In this document: in pieces, positions 1 to 7,625 of the stretch
Position numbering within the stretch: position 1 is the first letter of the stretch
How the letters are laid out: the number at the start of each line of letters is the position of its first letter
Assembly: GCA_037190145.1 (NCBI GenBank)
Contig: JBBCJU010000001.1
Coordinates: 207,019 to 271,018, forward strand
DNA: 64,000 nt
DNA from: 55-13 sp037190145
Lineage (GTDB): Bacteria > Armatimonadota > Fimbriimonadia > Fimbriimonadales > Fimbriimonadaceae
Direction: 5' to 3'
Notes under the pieces: model-generated
The model's database searches: none
The model's input: only the letters and a program-made list of their open reading frames with translations
What the model was told of the DNA's origin: nothing
Translations under genes and position numbers: made by a program

Positions 1-2
1 GT

Positions 3-170
3 CAGATCAACCATGGAATGACACTGGCAGAAGTGGAGCAGATCGTGGGGAGTCCTGGGGTTCCGTCACCACAAGACCGGAGAGCCTACGTCTTCACCAA
101 GGGCGGTGAACAAATTTTGGTTCGAATTCATGGAGACCACGTCGACACCATAGAGGCTATCTCTCAATGA
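3..170 (+). CDS. BamE/SmpA-like domain protein, C-terminal part only
   Basis: The window opens inside this gene; about 55 C-terminal residues are visible and the frame stays open to the left edge. The segment INHGMTLAEVEQIVGSPG followed by a short beta-rich tail (YVFTKGGEQILVRIHG) has the pattern G-M-T-x-x-E-V-x-x-I-x-G-x-P typical of the small BamE/SmpA-OmlA and DUF3862 fold, usually found in outer-membrane assembly lipoproteins or other small envelope proteins. The N-terminus, which would show a lipobox or signal peptide, lies outside the window, so location is unknown. Its stop codon overlaps the start of the next gene (ATGA), implying one transcript. Confidence 0.55.
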   Translation, partial: QINHGMTLAEVEQIVGSPGVPSPQDRRAYVFTKGGEQILVRIHGDHVDTIEAISQ

Positions 171-1027
171 TTCGTTCGCTTATTCTCATCCTTGCAATTA
201 CTTTCAGTCTTTCCTCGGCACGCTCTCAAGGTGTGTCGAGATCGGAATGCTTCCCTGTAGAGCGGCTTCCCAAAGAGTTGAGACCTCAAGCCGAGGAGCT
301 TCTCCTCAAGCTCCTCGACTCAGAAGCGCTCTACACCTTGGTCGGAAACTTAAAGCCCTTGAGTTCCGGCTGGGCAAGTTTACGTATAGACGTGGACAAC
401 CCCAATCTAGCGGAAGCAGAGCAACTGCGGCAGGTTCTGCGAACCTTTCGCTGCGGTGACGAGTTATCTGCAAACCTTCAGCCCTTCTGGCGGGTATTTG
501 AGGGTCGCAGGTACTTGGATGCTTACCTCTTTAATCACCGTCTTGTCGCCGAAAAAATCCGTCAACATCAGCGGTTCTTTGGCTTCTATGGAGTGTCTCC
601 TTCATCAAACCCAGTTGAGGTCCTAATGGCATTCGAAGTGGATCAGACCCCTCAACGAAATCGAGGATACGGTTACCTCTTCGGATATCCAAAATATGCA
701 GTGGACTTCTTCGTGGAGTCCGAACAGGTATCACGAGCAACCAAACAATTTGTTGAAAGAGACTTCTTTGCTGTACCCGTATTTGCGGGAGAAACCGGTC
801 GCTTTGTCTGGGCGGTGCCAAAAGGTCATGTCCCCACTTCGGAAGACATCGGGATTAAGCAGCAAGCCGCACCAATCTTGAGCTACTACAAAAAACTGCG
901 CACCAAATACATCGGCCCTAACAAAGCCGGAGTTGTGCAACTCCTTCGAGACTGGTTTGATAACGGAAAGGGGCAATGCAGTGCCCAAACGGCTCATCAG
1001 AAAGCCATGGGAGCTTCGCAAAAATGA
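167..1027 (+). CDS. secreted protein of unknown function
   Basis: I do not recognise this 286-residue protein. It starts with a clear signal peptide (MIRSLILILAITFSLSSARS, then QG), so it is probably exported. The body is mixed alpha/beta without repeats, cysteine clusters or a motif I can name. It overlaps the BamE-like gene upstream and the flavoprotein gene downstream by ATGA junctions, so the three are most likely translated from one mRNA. The start at 167 is favoured because of that overlap and because the signal peptide begins there. Confidence 0.7.
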   Translation: MIRSLILILAITFSLSSARSQGVSRSECFPVERLPKELRPQAEELLLKLLDSEALYTLVGNLKPLSSGWASLRIDVDNPNLAEAEQLRQVLRTFRCGDELSANLQPFWRVFEGRRYLDAYLFNHRLVAEKIRQHQRFFGFYGVSPSSNPVEVLMAFEVDQTPQRNRGYGYLFGYPKYAVDFFVESEQVSRATKQFVERDFFAVPVFAGETGRFVWAVPKGHVPTSEDIGIKQQAAPILSYYKKLRTKYIGPNKAGVVQLLRDWFDNGKGQCSAQTAHQKAMGASQK

Positions 1028-2031
1028 CCCGCCGGACATTTCTTCTCTCCACCGGAGCCGCCGCCCTGCTTCCAACCCTCAAAGATATAGAACTGAATAT
1101 GTCCAGTAAAGAATCAGAAGCCAAGCCTAATCATGTCGTCATCATCGGGGGGAGTTTTGCGGGCCTAGCCGCAGCTCTCCAACTGGGTCGAGCTCGCCGC
1201 CACGTAGTCATTGTTGACACGGGCTTGCCTCGAAATCGGTTCGCAAATCACTCTCACGGGTTTCTTACTCAAGATGGTCAACCACCCAAGAAAATCCTTG
1301 AACATGCGTTGGACCAACTGAAACGCTATCCAACGGTGAAACTCATCAATGGAGAAGCCATGAGCGCCGTATCAAAGGACGATCTCTTTGAGATTTCTAT
1401 TCGAGGCCAAGATACACTTCTCACCCGGCGTCTCATCTTGGCTTATGGTGTTAGAGATGAACTACCCACACTCTCCGGCCTAAAAGAGCGATGGGGGAAA
1501 ACTGTATTTCACTGCCCCTATTGCCATGGATACGAAGTAAAAGACCTCCCTCTTGGCGTTTATGGCAAAGGCCCAAGTGCCGTTCATCAGTCCATCATGC
1601 TAAAAGATTGGAGCGACAAGGTGACTCTCTTTCTCACCGATCCATCCTCCCTTTCCGTTGAGGAAAGAGAGCGCATTAAGAAGCGAGGCGTACTCATTAT
1701 CGAAACCCCCGCCAAGCAGCTCCTCGGAAGCGGTACGGACTTACAAGCCATTGAGCTGGCTAATGGCACAAAGATGCCGATCCGAGGACTTCTCATTGCC
1801 CCAACTTACCGTCCATCTGCAAACCTGCACGAATCCCTAGGATGCGAAACCACAGAGTTGCCAAACGGTAAGTACCTCAAAGTCGACGATCTCAAAAAGA
1901 CATCCGTCAACGGAGTTTATGCCGCCGGAGACCTGGCACGCCCGATGCACAGCGTCACATTTGCCGTCGCAGATGGCTCACTTGCCGGTTCTGCATGTCA
2001 TCAGTCCATGCTCGCCGAAGACTGGCATTAG
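1024..2031 (+). CDS. thioredoxin-reductase-like FAD/NAD(P) oxidoreductase with Tat-type leader
   Basis: The protein (335 residues from the ATG at 1024) contains an N-terminal FAD-binding Rossmann motif (VVIIGGSFAGLAAALQLG), a redox-active CxxC motif in the sequence HCPYCHGYE, and the C-terminal FAD motif GVYAAGDLARP. These are hallmarks of the low-molecular-weight thioredoxin reductase fold, including the glutaredoxin/gliotoxin-reductase-like subgroup that carries CPYC-H-G-Y-E. Before the FAD domain stands TRRTFLLSTGAAALLP, which resembles a twin-arginine signal. The ATG at 1024 overlaps the preceding stop and is preferred to 976, which would add residues before the RR motif. A leaderless start at the internal Met at 1099 (MSSKES) would give a cytoplasmic enzyme. 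Substrate unknown; a dithiol or disulfide partner is likely. Confidence 0.8.
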   Translation: MTRRTFLLSTGAAALLPTLKDIELNMSSKESEAKPNHVVIIGGSFAGLAAALQLGRARRHVVIVDTGLPRNRFANHSHGFLTQDGQPPKKILEHALDQLKRYPTVKLINGEAMSAVSKDDLFEISIRGQDTLLTRRLILAYGVRDELPTLSGLKERWGKTVFHCPYCHGYEVKDLPLGVYGKGPSAVHQSIMLKDWSDKVTLFLTDPSSLSVEERERIKKRGVLIIETPAKQLLGSGTDLQAIELANGTKMPIRGLLIAPTYRPSANLHESLGCETTELPNGKYLKVDDLKKTSVNGVYAAGDLARPMHSVTFAVADGSLAGSACHQSMLAEDWH

Positions 2032-2056
2032 CGGCCCTCGTCCGGGATCACGCTCT

Positions 2057-2968
2057 CTACCCAACGAGCTTGATCCCAAGCGCCTCTGCAGTTTGCGGAC
2101 CACAAATACCATCATCACCGCCCATCCCAAAAGTCGCTTCTTGGAATTCCAAGAGTGCTCGTAAAGACCGTGGACCAAAGTCGCCATCGACTTTCCCCTC
2201 ATAAAACTTCTTTAACTTCAGGGCTTCCTGAACCCGCCCTGCTCTTTCTCCAACCGAGCCAAACCGCACGCGCTCCAACCCTTTAGGGCCGTTCAGAACC
2301 AATCTCTGGACTTCACCCGAGTTGAATAGCCCATACCCAAAAGACTCTTGTTTCAGCTTGTAGCCACGATCGTAAAAGACCTTCCATGGACCGGTGGCGG
2401 GCGCATCGCCCCGCTGCTCGCACTTGGGATATCCAAGAACCACTTGACACCCTGCACTGCTAAAACTTCCATCAAGCCCTGGACTCCAAGCGGCATGCAG
2501 ATTATCCGCCGGATTCACAATCTCAACGCGATCATCGCCATCATAATCCAAGTCATCCGCTGTCCTTCGAATAGGTCGAGAAGCGCTCTGCCGCCAAGCC
2601 TCATGCCCAGTCTTAGCCCCCCGCTTATGCCAACCTTTTCGATAGTCTTTGTAAAACCCAGTCATCAGTTGGTTTGCCCCAACTCCATTCCGCTTCTTTG
2701 CCGCGGTTACCGAAGATTGATGAGGAACCGTAGATCCCGCAAAAACCGCAAACTTCGCACTCTTCGGAGACCACTGGATTAACGTACACCGAAGATTCAG
2801 GTAATTCACAACCACACTATCCAGCAGATGCTCAGATGCCTCATCAAGGTTGCTTGGGTCCGTTGGAATACAACCCCGAATGCCCACAAAGATCATTCCC
2901 GCAGGATCTAGCGGATATTCATTTAGGGCAAAAAGAGTGCCCAGCTTATCTGCCGAAAGCGTAAACAT
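2057..2968 (-). CDS. protein with C-terminal peptidoglycan-binding domain
   Basis: This 303-residue protein ends in a segment (about residues 235-303: VQEALKLKKFYEGKVDGDFG, then a GICGPQTAEALG motif) that fits the PG_binding_1 three-helix domain, with the usual V-Q-x-x-L and G-x-x-G-P-x-T patterns. The first 230 residues are unfamiliar; they include a DYDGDDRVEIVNPADN stretch and several conserved-looking aromatic and cysteine positions. No signal peptide is evident, so export is unclear, and it could be phage- or lysozyme-like in origin. It is transcribed divergently from the metE riboswitch and convergently with the flavoprotein gene. The minus-strand leader just before the ATG is very AT-rich (tatatatg). 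Confidence 0.6.
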   Translation of the reverse strand: MFTLSADKLGTLFALNEYPLDPAGMIFVGIRGCIPTDPSNLDEASEHLLDSVVVNYLNLRCTLIQWSPKSAKFAVFAGSTVPHQSSVTAAKKRNGVGANQLMTGFYKDYRKGWHKRGAKTGHEAWRQSASRPIRRTADDLDYDGDDRVEIVNPADNLHAAWSPGLDGSFSSAGCQVVLGYPKCEQRGDAPATGPWKVFYDRGYKLKQESFGYGLFNSGEVQRLVLNGPKGLERVRFGSVGERAGRVQEALKLKKFYEGKVDGDFGPRSLRALLEFQEATFGMGGDDGICGPQTAEALGIKLVG

Positions 2969-3059
2969 ACATATATAAAGATCTTTAGAGCCTTATTTGT
3001 CAACCTAAATCTTTTTGTCACCGATAACTTACTTTCGAACATACGCCCCATCCTCGGCC

Positions 3060-3300
3060 TAACAATAGAAGGCTGTAGAAAACACCGCCAAGGCACTTGA
3101 AAAGTCGATAGGTAAACTCACCGCAGACGGAGGCTTGACTGTCGTGGTCAGGCTTTATTGGGGGAAGTCCGGTGAAAATCCGGCGCTGTGCCGCAACGGT
3201 GAAAGTCCGAATGCCCACTTCGTACTAGACAGTAATACTCACGAGCATGGGCACATTTAGCAAAGGTCAACGCCTTCTTAGCGCGTTGGATATTTTTTCG
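3060..3300 (+). ncRNA. cobalamin riboswitch in front of metE
   Basis: The core at about 3159-3225 reads GGGGGAAGTCCGGTGAAAAT, then CCGGCGCTGTGCCGCAACGG, then AAGTCCGAATGCCC. These are the conserved blocks of the cobalamin riboswitch aptamer (GGGAA, GCTGTGCCGCAAC and the AGTCCGA-GCC arm). The 5' limit is approximate. It ends in an expression platform whose terminator is listed separately, 50 nt before the metE start. Repression of B12-independent methionine synthase by B12 is the established logic for this position: when cobalamin is present the cell can use MetH. Confidence 0.92.
3267..3298 (+). terminator. riboswitch-controlled intrinsic terminator before metE
   Basis: A stem CAACGC/GCGTTG (3268-3273 with 3283-3288) is followed at once by a run of six T (3293-3298). 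It lies between the aptamer and the metE ATG, so it is the likely OFF state of the cobalamin riboswitch. Confidence 0.75.
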
Positions 3301-3349
3301 GCAAACATGTGGTTGCGGCATCCCATTGCATCGCGATTGGGAAAACCAA

Positions 3350-5632
3350 ATGCCAAATGCAAATCTGACCTTTTCACCTTTCACCACAACGGTTCCGGGC
3401 TATCCCAGAGTAGCTACGGGCAGGGTGTACAAAACCCTTCTTGAACACTTTTGGAATCATCGAATATCAGTTGATGACTTCCAGACAGGCATCAATGATC
3501 TCGTTCAGGAACGGCTACAAGTCCAGTTGAGCAATCAACTCGACCATATTCCGGTTGGAGACTTCAGCCTTTACGATCATGTCTTAGATACCGCCATTCA
3601 ATTCGGATGTATCCCGGAACGTTTTGATCACTTCAAGCGTGGGACAGCCCTCGAACTTTACTTCGCAATGGCGAGAGGAAAAGATGGCGTGCCGCCTCTG
3701 GAAATGACCAAGTGGTTCGATACCAATTATCACTATCTTGTGCCAGAAATCCCAAGCGCCTTTTATCTTCACGAAGCAAAAGCGCTCGACCAATACCAAT
3801 TTGCAAAAGAGATAATCGGGGAACGCGCGAAGCCAGTTCTTCTCGGCCCGTTCTCCTTCCTCAAGCTTGCCCGATTGTCCGACCAAGACCTGGTTGACAG
3901 ACTTCAGGAACTGGTTCCACTCTACTGCCAGGTTATCCAGAGTTTGGTAGAAGCTGGAGCAAGCTATATCCAACTTGACGAACCAAGTCTAGTCACCGAC
4001 ATTTCAGAGACTGAATCCGTCGCTTTCCAAACGGCTTACCATCAAATCGGAAAAGTCACGCCCGTGATTATCCAAACCTATTTTGGAGACATTGCCAGGC
4101 ACTACAATTGGCTCAAAGAGCTACCCATTGGCGGTCTAGGTGTCGATTTCGTGCGCGGAAAAGCGGCCAATCTCACCGCCATCCAAAGTGGATTTCCTTC
4201 CGACAAAATCCTGGTTGCCGGAGTAGTGGATGGTCGAAACATTTGGCGAAGCGATCTCAATGAAACTCAAGCACTAGTTAAGGAGCTTGCTCAATATGTC
4301 AGCCTCGAGCGCATCGTCCTGAGCTCCTCTTGTTCCTTATTGCACCTGCCCGAGACGGTGAGTTCAGAGGACAAATTGCCCGCAGACGTGAAGTCGGCTC
4401 TCTGCTTTGCTCAAGAAAGGTTGGGAGAATTGCGACTACTTTCCAATGCCCTCCAAAAAGGCAACGACTCGGTTTCAGAGGATTGGAATCTCGCCACGAA
4501 AGCCTTTCAAGCTTGGCAAGAGAACCAGAGCCGGTTCATTCCAGATGTTCAGCAACGAGTTGAGAGCATTACGGATAAGGACACAAGTCGGCTAGCCTAC
4601 GCCCAACGTAGGCCCTTCCAGGATCAAGCTCTGAATCTCCCCCCTCTTCCAACCACCACCATCGGCTCATTCCCCCAAACGCCGGAACTGCGAAAAGCCA
4701 GAACTCAAAGAGAATCCTCTCCGGAGTTCTATGAGCAAGCCATCAAAAATGAGATCCAGAAAGTAGTTGCCCTCCAAGAAGATATCGGCCTTGACGTTCT
4801 AGTCCACGGAGAACCAGAAAGGAACGATATGGTCCAATTTTTCGGAGATCAAATGCAAGGGTTTACCACCACCGAGGAAGGTTGGGTGCAAAGCTACGGC
4901 AGCCGATGTGTGCGTCCTCCCATCATCTACGGCGATGTCGCTCGATTGCAGCCAATGACTGTTAAGGAATTGGCCTATGCCCAAAGCCTGACGCAAAAGC
5001 CGATGAAAGGAATGCTCACAGGCCCCATCACGATCCTTCAATGGAGCTTTGTCCGAGAAGATATTGCCCGTTCCCAAGTCGCATACCAAATCGCCATTGC
5101 CATCCGAGGCGAAGTCCACGATCTCGAAGAAGCAGGGCTGAAAATCATCCAGATTGATGAGGCCGCTTTCCGAGAAGGTTTGCCGCTAAGAAAAGGGGAC
5201 TGGCAAGCCTACTCAGACTGGGCAATCAAGGCTTTCCGACTAGCTACTAGCGGGGCAAAACCAACCACTCAAATCCACACGCACATGTGTTACTCCGAGT
5301 TTGAAGACATGATCGAAGCCATCGCCGCGATGGATGCCGATGTCATCAGCATTGAGGATGCTCGAAGCGATGGAGCCTTGCTAGAAACCCTCAAAGAGTT
5401 CCAATATCCGCTTCAGATCGGCCCCGGCGTCTATGATATTCATAGCCCCAACGTTCCCACTGTGGAGTTCATCGAGAACAAACTTCAGGCCACTCTCAAA
5501 CGCCTTTCCCTCAACCAAGTTTGGGTAAATCCAGACTGCGGCCTCAAGACTCGCAAGTATGAAGAGATGATCCCTTCCCTGAAAAATTTGGTGGAAGCCG
5601 CCAAGCGAGTTCGAGCTTGTCAAAAGGCTTAA
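3350..5632 (+). CDS. metE: cobalamin-independent methionine synthase
   Basis: MetE transfers the methyl group of 5-methyltetrahydropteroyl-triglutamate to homocysteine without B12. The protein has about 760 residues, the usual size, with the duplicated N- and C-terminal barrel halves. The zinc site is visible: H645-x-C647 in QIHTHMCYSEF and C730 in NPDCGLKTR; the signature IDEAAFREGLPLR is also present. The ATG at 3350 is chosen over an upstream TTG (3326) because MPNANLTFSPFTTTVPGYPR matches where MetE proteins begin. The gene stands alone behind the cobalamin riboswitch and is followed by a second riboswitch for the next unit. Confidence 0.95.
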   Translation: MPNANLTFSPFTTTVPGYPRVATGRVYKTLLEHFWNHRISVDDFQTGINDLVQERLQVQLSNQLDHIPVGDFSLYDHVLDTAIQFGCIPERFDHFKRGTALELYFAMARGKDGVPPLEMTKWFDTNYHYLVPEIPSAFYLHEAKALDQYQFAKEIIGERAKPVLLGPFSFLKLARLSDQDLVDRLQELVPLYCQVIQSLVEAGASYIQLDEPSLVTDISETESVAFQTAYHQIGKVTPVIIQTYFGDIARHYNWLKELPIGGLGVDFVRGKAANLTAIQSGFPSDKILVAGVVDGRNIWRSDLNETQALVKELAQYVSLERIVLSSSCSLLHLPETVSSEDKLPADVKSALCFAQERLGELRLLSNALQKGNDSVSEDWNLATKAFQAWQENQSRFIPDVQQRVESITDKDTSRLAYAQRRPFQDQALNLPPLPTTTIGSFPQTPELRKARTQRESSPEFYEQAIKNEIQKVVALQEDIGLDVLVHGEPERNDMVQFFGDQMQGFTTTEEGWVQSYGSRCVRPPIIYGDVARLQPMTVKELAYAQSLTQKPMKGMLTGPITILQWSFVREDIARSQVAYQIAIAIRGEVHDLEEAGLKIIQIDEAAFREGLPLRKGDWQAYSDWAIKAFRLATSGAKPTTQIHTHMCYSEFEDMIEAIAAMDADVISIEDARSDGALLETLKEFQYPLQIGPGVYDIHSPNVPTVEFIENKLQATLKRLSLNQVWVNPDCGLKTRKYEEMIPSLKNLVEAAKRVRACQKA

Positions 5633-5654
5633 GGAGACCATGGAGCAAGGTTCA

Positions 5655-5880
5655 TTTATGCTAGGCTCATACCGTAAACAGAGGCCGCTCGTCGTGAGAG
5701 GCTGAAACATTGGGGAAAGTCCGGTTAGATTCCGGCACTGTGCCGCAACGGTAGTGACGATTGCTGGATTGAGCATTCAATCCAGCAATCGTCAAGTCCG
5801 AATGCCCGCTCTGTGAACTTTTGTGAAGTCAACGCCTACGAGCATAGGTGGTCGGGCTAGAGCCATCTTGGCTCTAATCT
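5655..5880 (+). ncRNA. second cobalamin riboswitch, in front of pseudopilin/PEP-CTERM genes
   Basis: The core at about 5711-5805 reads TGGGGAAAGTCCGG, then CCGGCACTGTGCCGCAACGG, then AAGTCCGAATGCCCGCTC, the same conserved blocks as the copy before metE. Between GCAACGGT and AGTCCGA a perfect 17-bp hairpin (5756-5772 with 5777-5793, loop GCAT) forms an unusually long variable arm. A possible closing helix pairs the TATGCT near 5658 with AGCATA near 5851. Downstream a 7-bp hairpin AGAGCCA/TGGCTCT (5859-5875) precedes a pyrimidine-rich stretch and may be the expression platform; it has no clean U-run, so control may act on translation. Confidence 0.88.
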
Positions 5881-5943
5881 AACCTCTCTTTCTCAGGCTA
5901 CGACCTCGCTTGCTTGCCCCGAACAGGGCATCTTGGAGGATAT

Positions 5944-6711
5944 GTGCAGAATGTTGTAAACGTGCGGAAGAGCACGCGAGTCAGGAGCGGGTTCACTCTC
6001 ATTGAGCTTCTGGTTGTCATCGCGATTATCGCGATCCTCGCCGCGATTCTCTTTCCCGTCTTTGCCCGAGCCAAAGAGGCGGCTAAGAGAACCCAATCTC
6101 TCAGCAACCTCAAACAAATCGGCCTTGCTTGGCTCATGTACGCCACCGATCATGACGACACTATGATGCTCGTGCGTACCGATGGTCCGGGCGATAGTAT
6201 GACGTGGTGGTGGGGAGTCTGGAATCCAACCACGGAAATCCTTAAAGAAGAGGAAGGGCCGCTTTATCCCTACACCAGAGGCAAAGGCATCATGGCCGAT
6301 CCAAGTTGGCCAAATCGACTTCGTACCAAGGTGGGATTCACCGGATATGGATACAACTATGCCTACCTGGGATACGGCACCAGCGTCAATTACGGAGCTA
6401 TCGAAGATGTCTCCAACACCGTCGCTTTCGGCTCCAGTGCGCGCATCAATAACTGGGAACACGCCACGCCAACCCTAGAAGGGAACCCATACCTCGATCC
6501 ACCTTCCTCCAACTTCCCTGGGTTCCAAGGACGCCACAACGGAGTGGGAAACATTGTTTGGACCGACAGCCATGCCAAGGCCCGCAAGCCAATCTTCAGA
6601 ACTGGCACATTCGGTTACGGCTTCAATGCCAACGACTTCACGCCCATCAATCTTGGCGACATCGATCAGGATGGCGACCTGACCACCAACGAACTTTTCG
6701 ATCTCAAATAA
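5944..6711 (+). CDS. prepilin-like secreted protein (type II/IV leader) under a cobalamin riboswitch
   Basis: After a short basic leader comes G-FTLIELLVVIAIIAILAAIL, the class III prepilin signal: cleavage after G, F at +1 and E at +5, then a hydrophobic helix. The 255-residue protein continues with the cysteine-poor beta-rich body typical of the DUF1559-like pseudopilins of Planctomycetes and Armatimonadota, including RHNGVGNIVWTDSHAKA near residue 205, equivalent to the H-x9-DG region. The GTG at 5944 is preferred because GGAGGA stands four bases before it; the upstream TTG (5914) and the GTG at 5962 are alternatives. The gene is the first after the second B12 riboswitch and is separated by 3 nt from the PEP-CTERM gene. 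Its role is unknown; a surface or secretion-associated function is inferred. Confidence 0.8.
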   Translation: MQNVVNVRKSTRVRSGFTLIELLVVIAIIAILAAILFPVFARAKEAAKRTQSLSNLKQIGLAWLMYATDHDDTMMLVRTDGPGDSMTWWWGVWNPTTEILKEEEGPLYPYTRGKGIMADPSWPNRLRTKVGFTGYGYNYAYLGYGTSVNYGAIEDVSNTVAFGSSARINNWEHATPTLEGNPYLDPPSSNFPGFQGRHNGVGNIVWTDSHAKARKPIFRTGTFGYGFNANDFTPINLGDIDQDGDLTTNELFDLK

Positions 6712-6714
6712 ATC

Positions 6715-7338
6715 ATGAAAAAATCTCTTTACGGAATCGCATTCTTCACCCTCTCTGCCTCCCTCCACGCCTTTAGCTACAGCGATATCACTACCTGGGC
6801 AGGAACCGGTAGCAAGCAAACCGCTCTCGTCATTGACTGGAACGACGGAGTCGAACCCCAAAGCCTTGTATGGGGTTTCCGATGGGATGGCAACGCGACA
6901 GGCTTCGATCTGCTGAACGCCGTGATGGCAGTCGATCCGCGCCTCGTCCGAGTGAATGGTGGAGGCGGTCCAAACACAATCTATGGCCTGGGCTATGACC
7001 TAGATGGAGATGGATTCAGCATCACCGGTTCAGGAGATGCCGCCGTCGCAACCGATCCCGATGACCACTACAAAGCCGGATGGTTCACCGCTGGCTTCTG
7101 GGGATACTTCAATGCTCAAAACACCAGCGAGCTCCCCACATCATGGAGTTGGGGAGACGGAGGATTCATCACCGGAAACCTCGACGATCAATCATGGGAA
7201 GCATTCAGCTGGGCTCCAGGTTTCAGCGGATCAGCCCCCTCCACCCCAGTAAACGCCCCCGTCCCCGAACCCGCCACCCTGGTAGCACTAGGATTAGGAG
7301 TCATGGCCTTAGCCCGCAAGCGACGCAAACTAGCCTAG
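6715..7338 (+). CDS. PEP-CTERM sorted surface protein, B12-regulated
   Basis: This 207-residue protein has a signal peptide (MKKSLYGIAFFTLSASLHAF) and a C-terminal PEP-CTERM tripartite signal: VPEPAT, hydrophobic LVALGLGVMALA, basic RKRRK. Such proteins are recognised by an exosortase and handed to the cell surface or matrix. The mature domain is rich in W, G, D and aromatic residues (ALVIDWNDG, LVWGFRWDG, GLGYDLDGDGF) and looks like an all-beta ligand-binding module, but I cannot name the family with certainty. It begins 3 nt after the pseudopilin stop, so both should be expressed together and respond to cobalamin. A role in capturing cobalamin or a related corrinoid at the surface is inference from this context only. 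Confidence 0.78.
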   Translation: MKKSLYGIAFFTLSASLHAFSYSDITTWAGTGSKQTALVIDWNDGVEPQSLVWGFRWDGNATGFDLLNAVMAVDPRLVRVNGGGGPNTIYGLGYDLDGDGFSITGSGDAAVATDPDDHYKAGWFTAGFWGYFNAQNTSELPTSWSWGDGGFITGNLDDQSWEAFSWAPGFSGSAPSTPVNAPVPEPATLVALGLGVMALARKRRKLA

Positions 7339-7507
7339 ATATTAGGCCATTCCAATATTCTCGCTACATAGAAGACCAAGGTTTGGGACCGAGGCATTTA
7401 TGCCGACAATTCCCAACTCCTTCGCATGTGTTGAGCACCCAAGACAACCGACGACACATAAAAATTCTTGTTTGTTTCGAGGCTTAGCATTTCTCCCTGT
7501 GAATTTC

Positions 7508-7535
7508 TTCCAGGGTCTTCTCCGAGACCCTGGAA
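7508..7535. terminator. perfect hairpin between PEP-CTERM gene and AbiE locus
   Basis: TTCCAGGGTC (7508-7517) and GACCCTGGAA (7526-7535) form a 10-bp perfect stem with an 8-nt loop. It lies 170 bp past the PEP-CTERM stop. No T-run follows on either strand, so terminator function is uncertain. The rest of 7339-7625 shows no convincing gene. Confidence 0.4.
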
Positions 7536-7625
7536 ACCGTAGTCCATATCAAAACTTTCCATAAAACAACTCCAACTAATTTGCCCTTAATGCCAGCAGT
7601 GTATGCTGACAATTCTGGATAGAGA

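Noticed and set aside
976..1023. Upstream start of the flavoprotein gene
   Set aside because: It would put residues in front of a Tat-like RR motif and overlap the previous gene by 52 bp; the ATGA overlap at 1024 is more natural.
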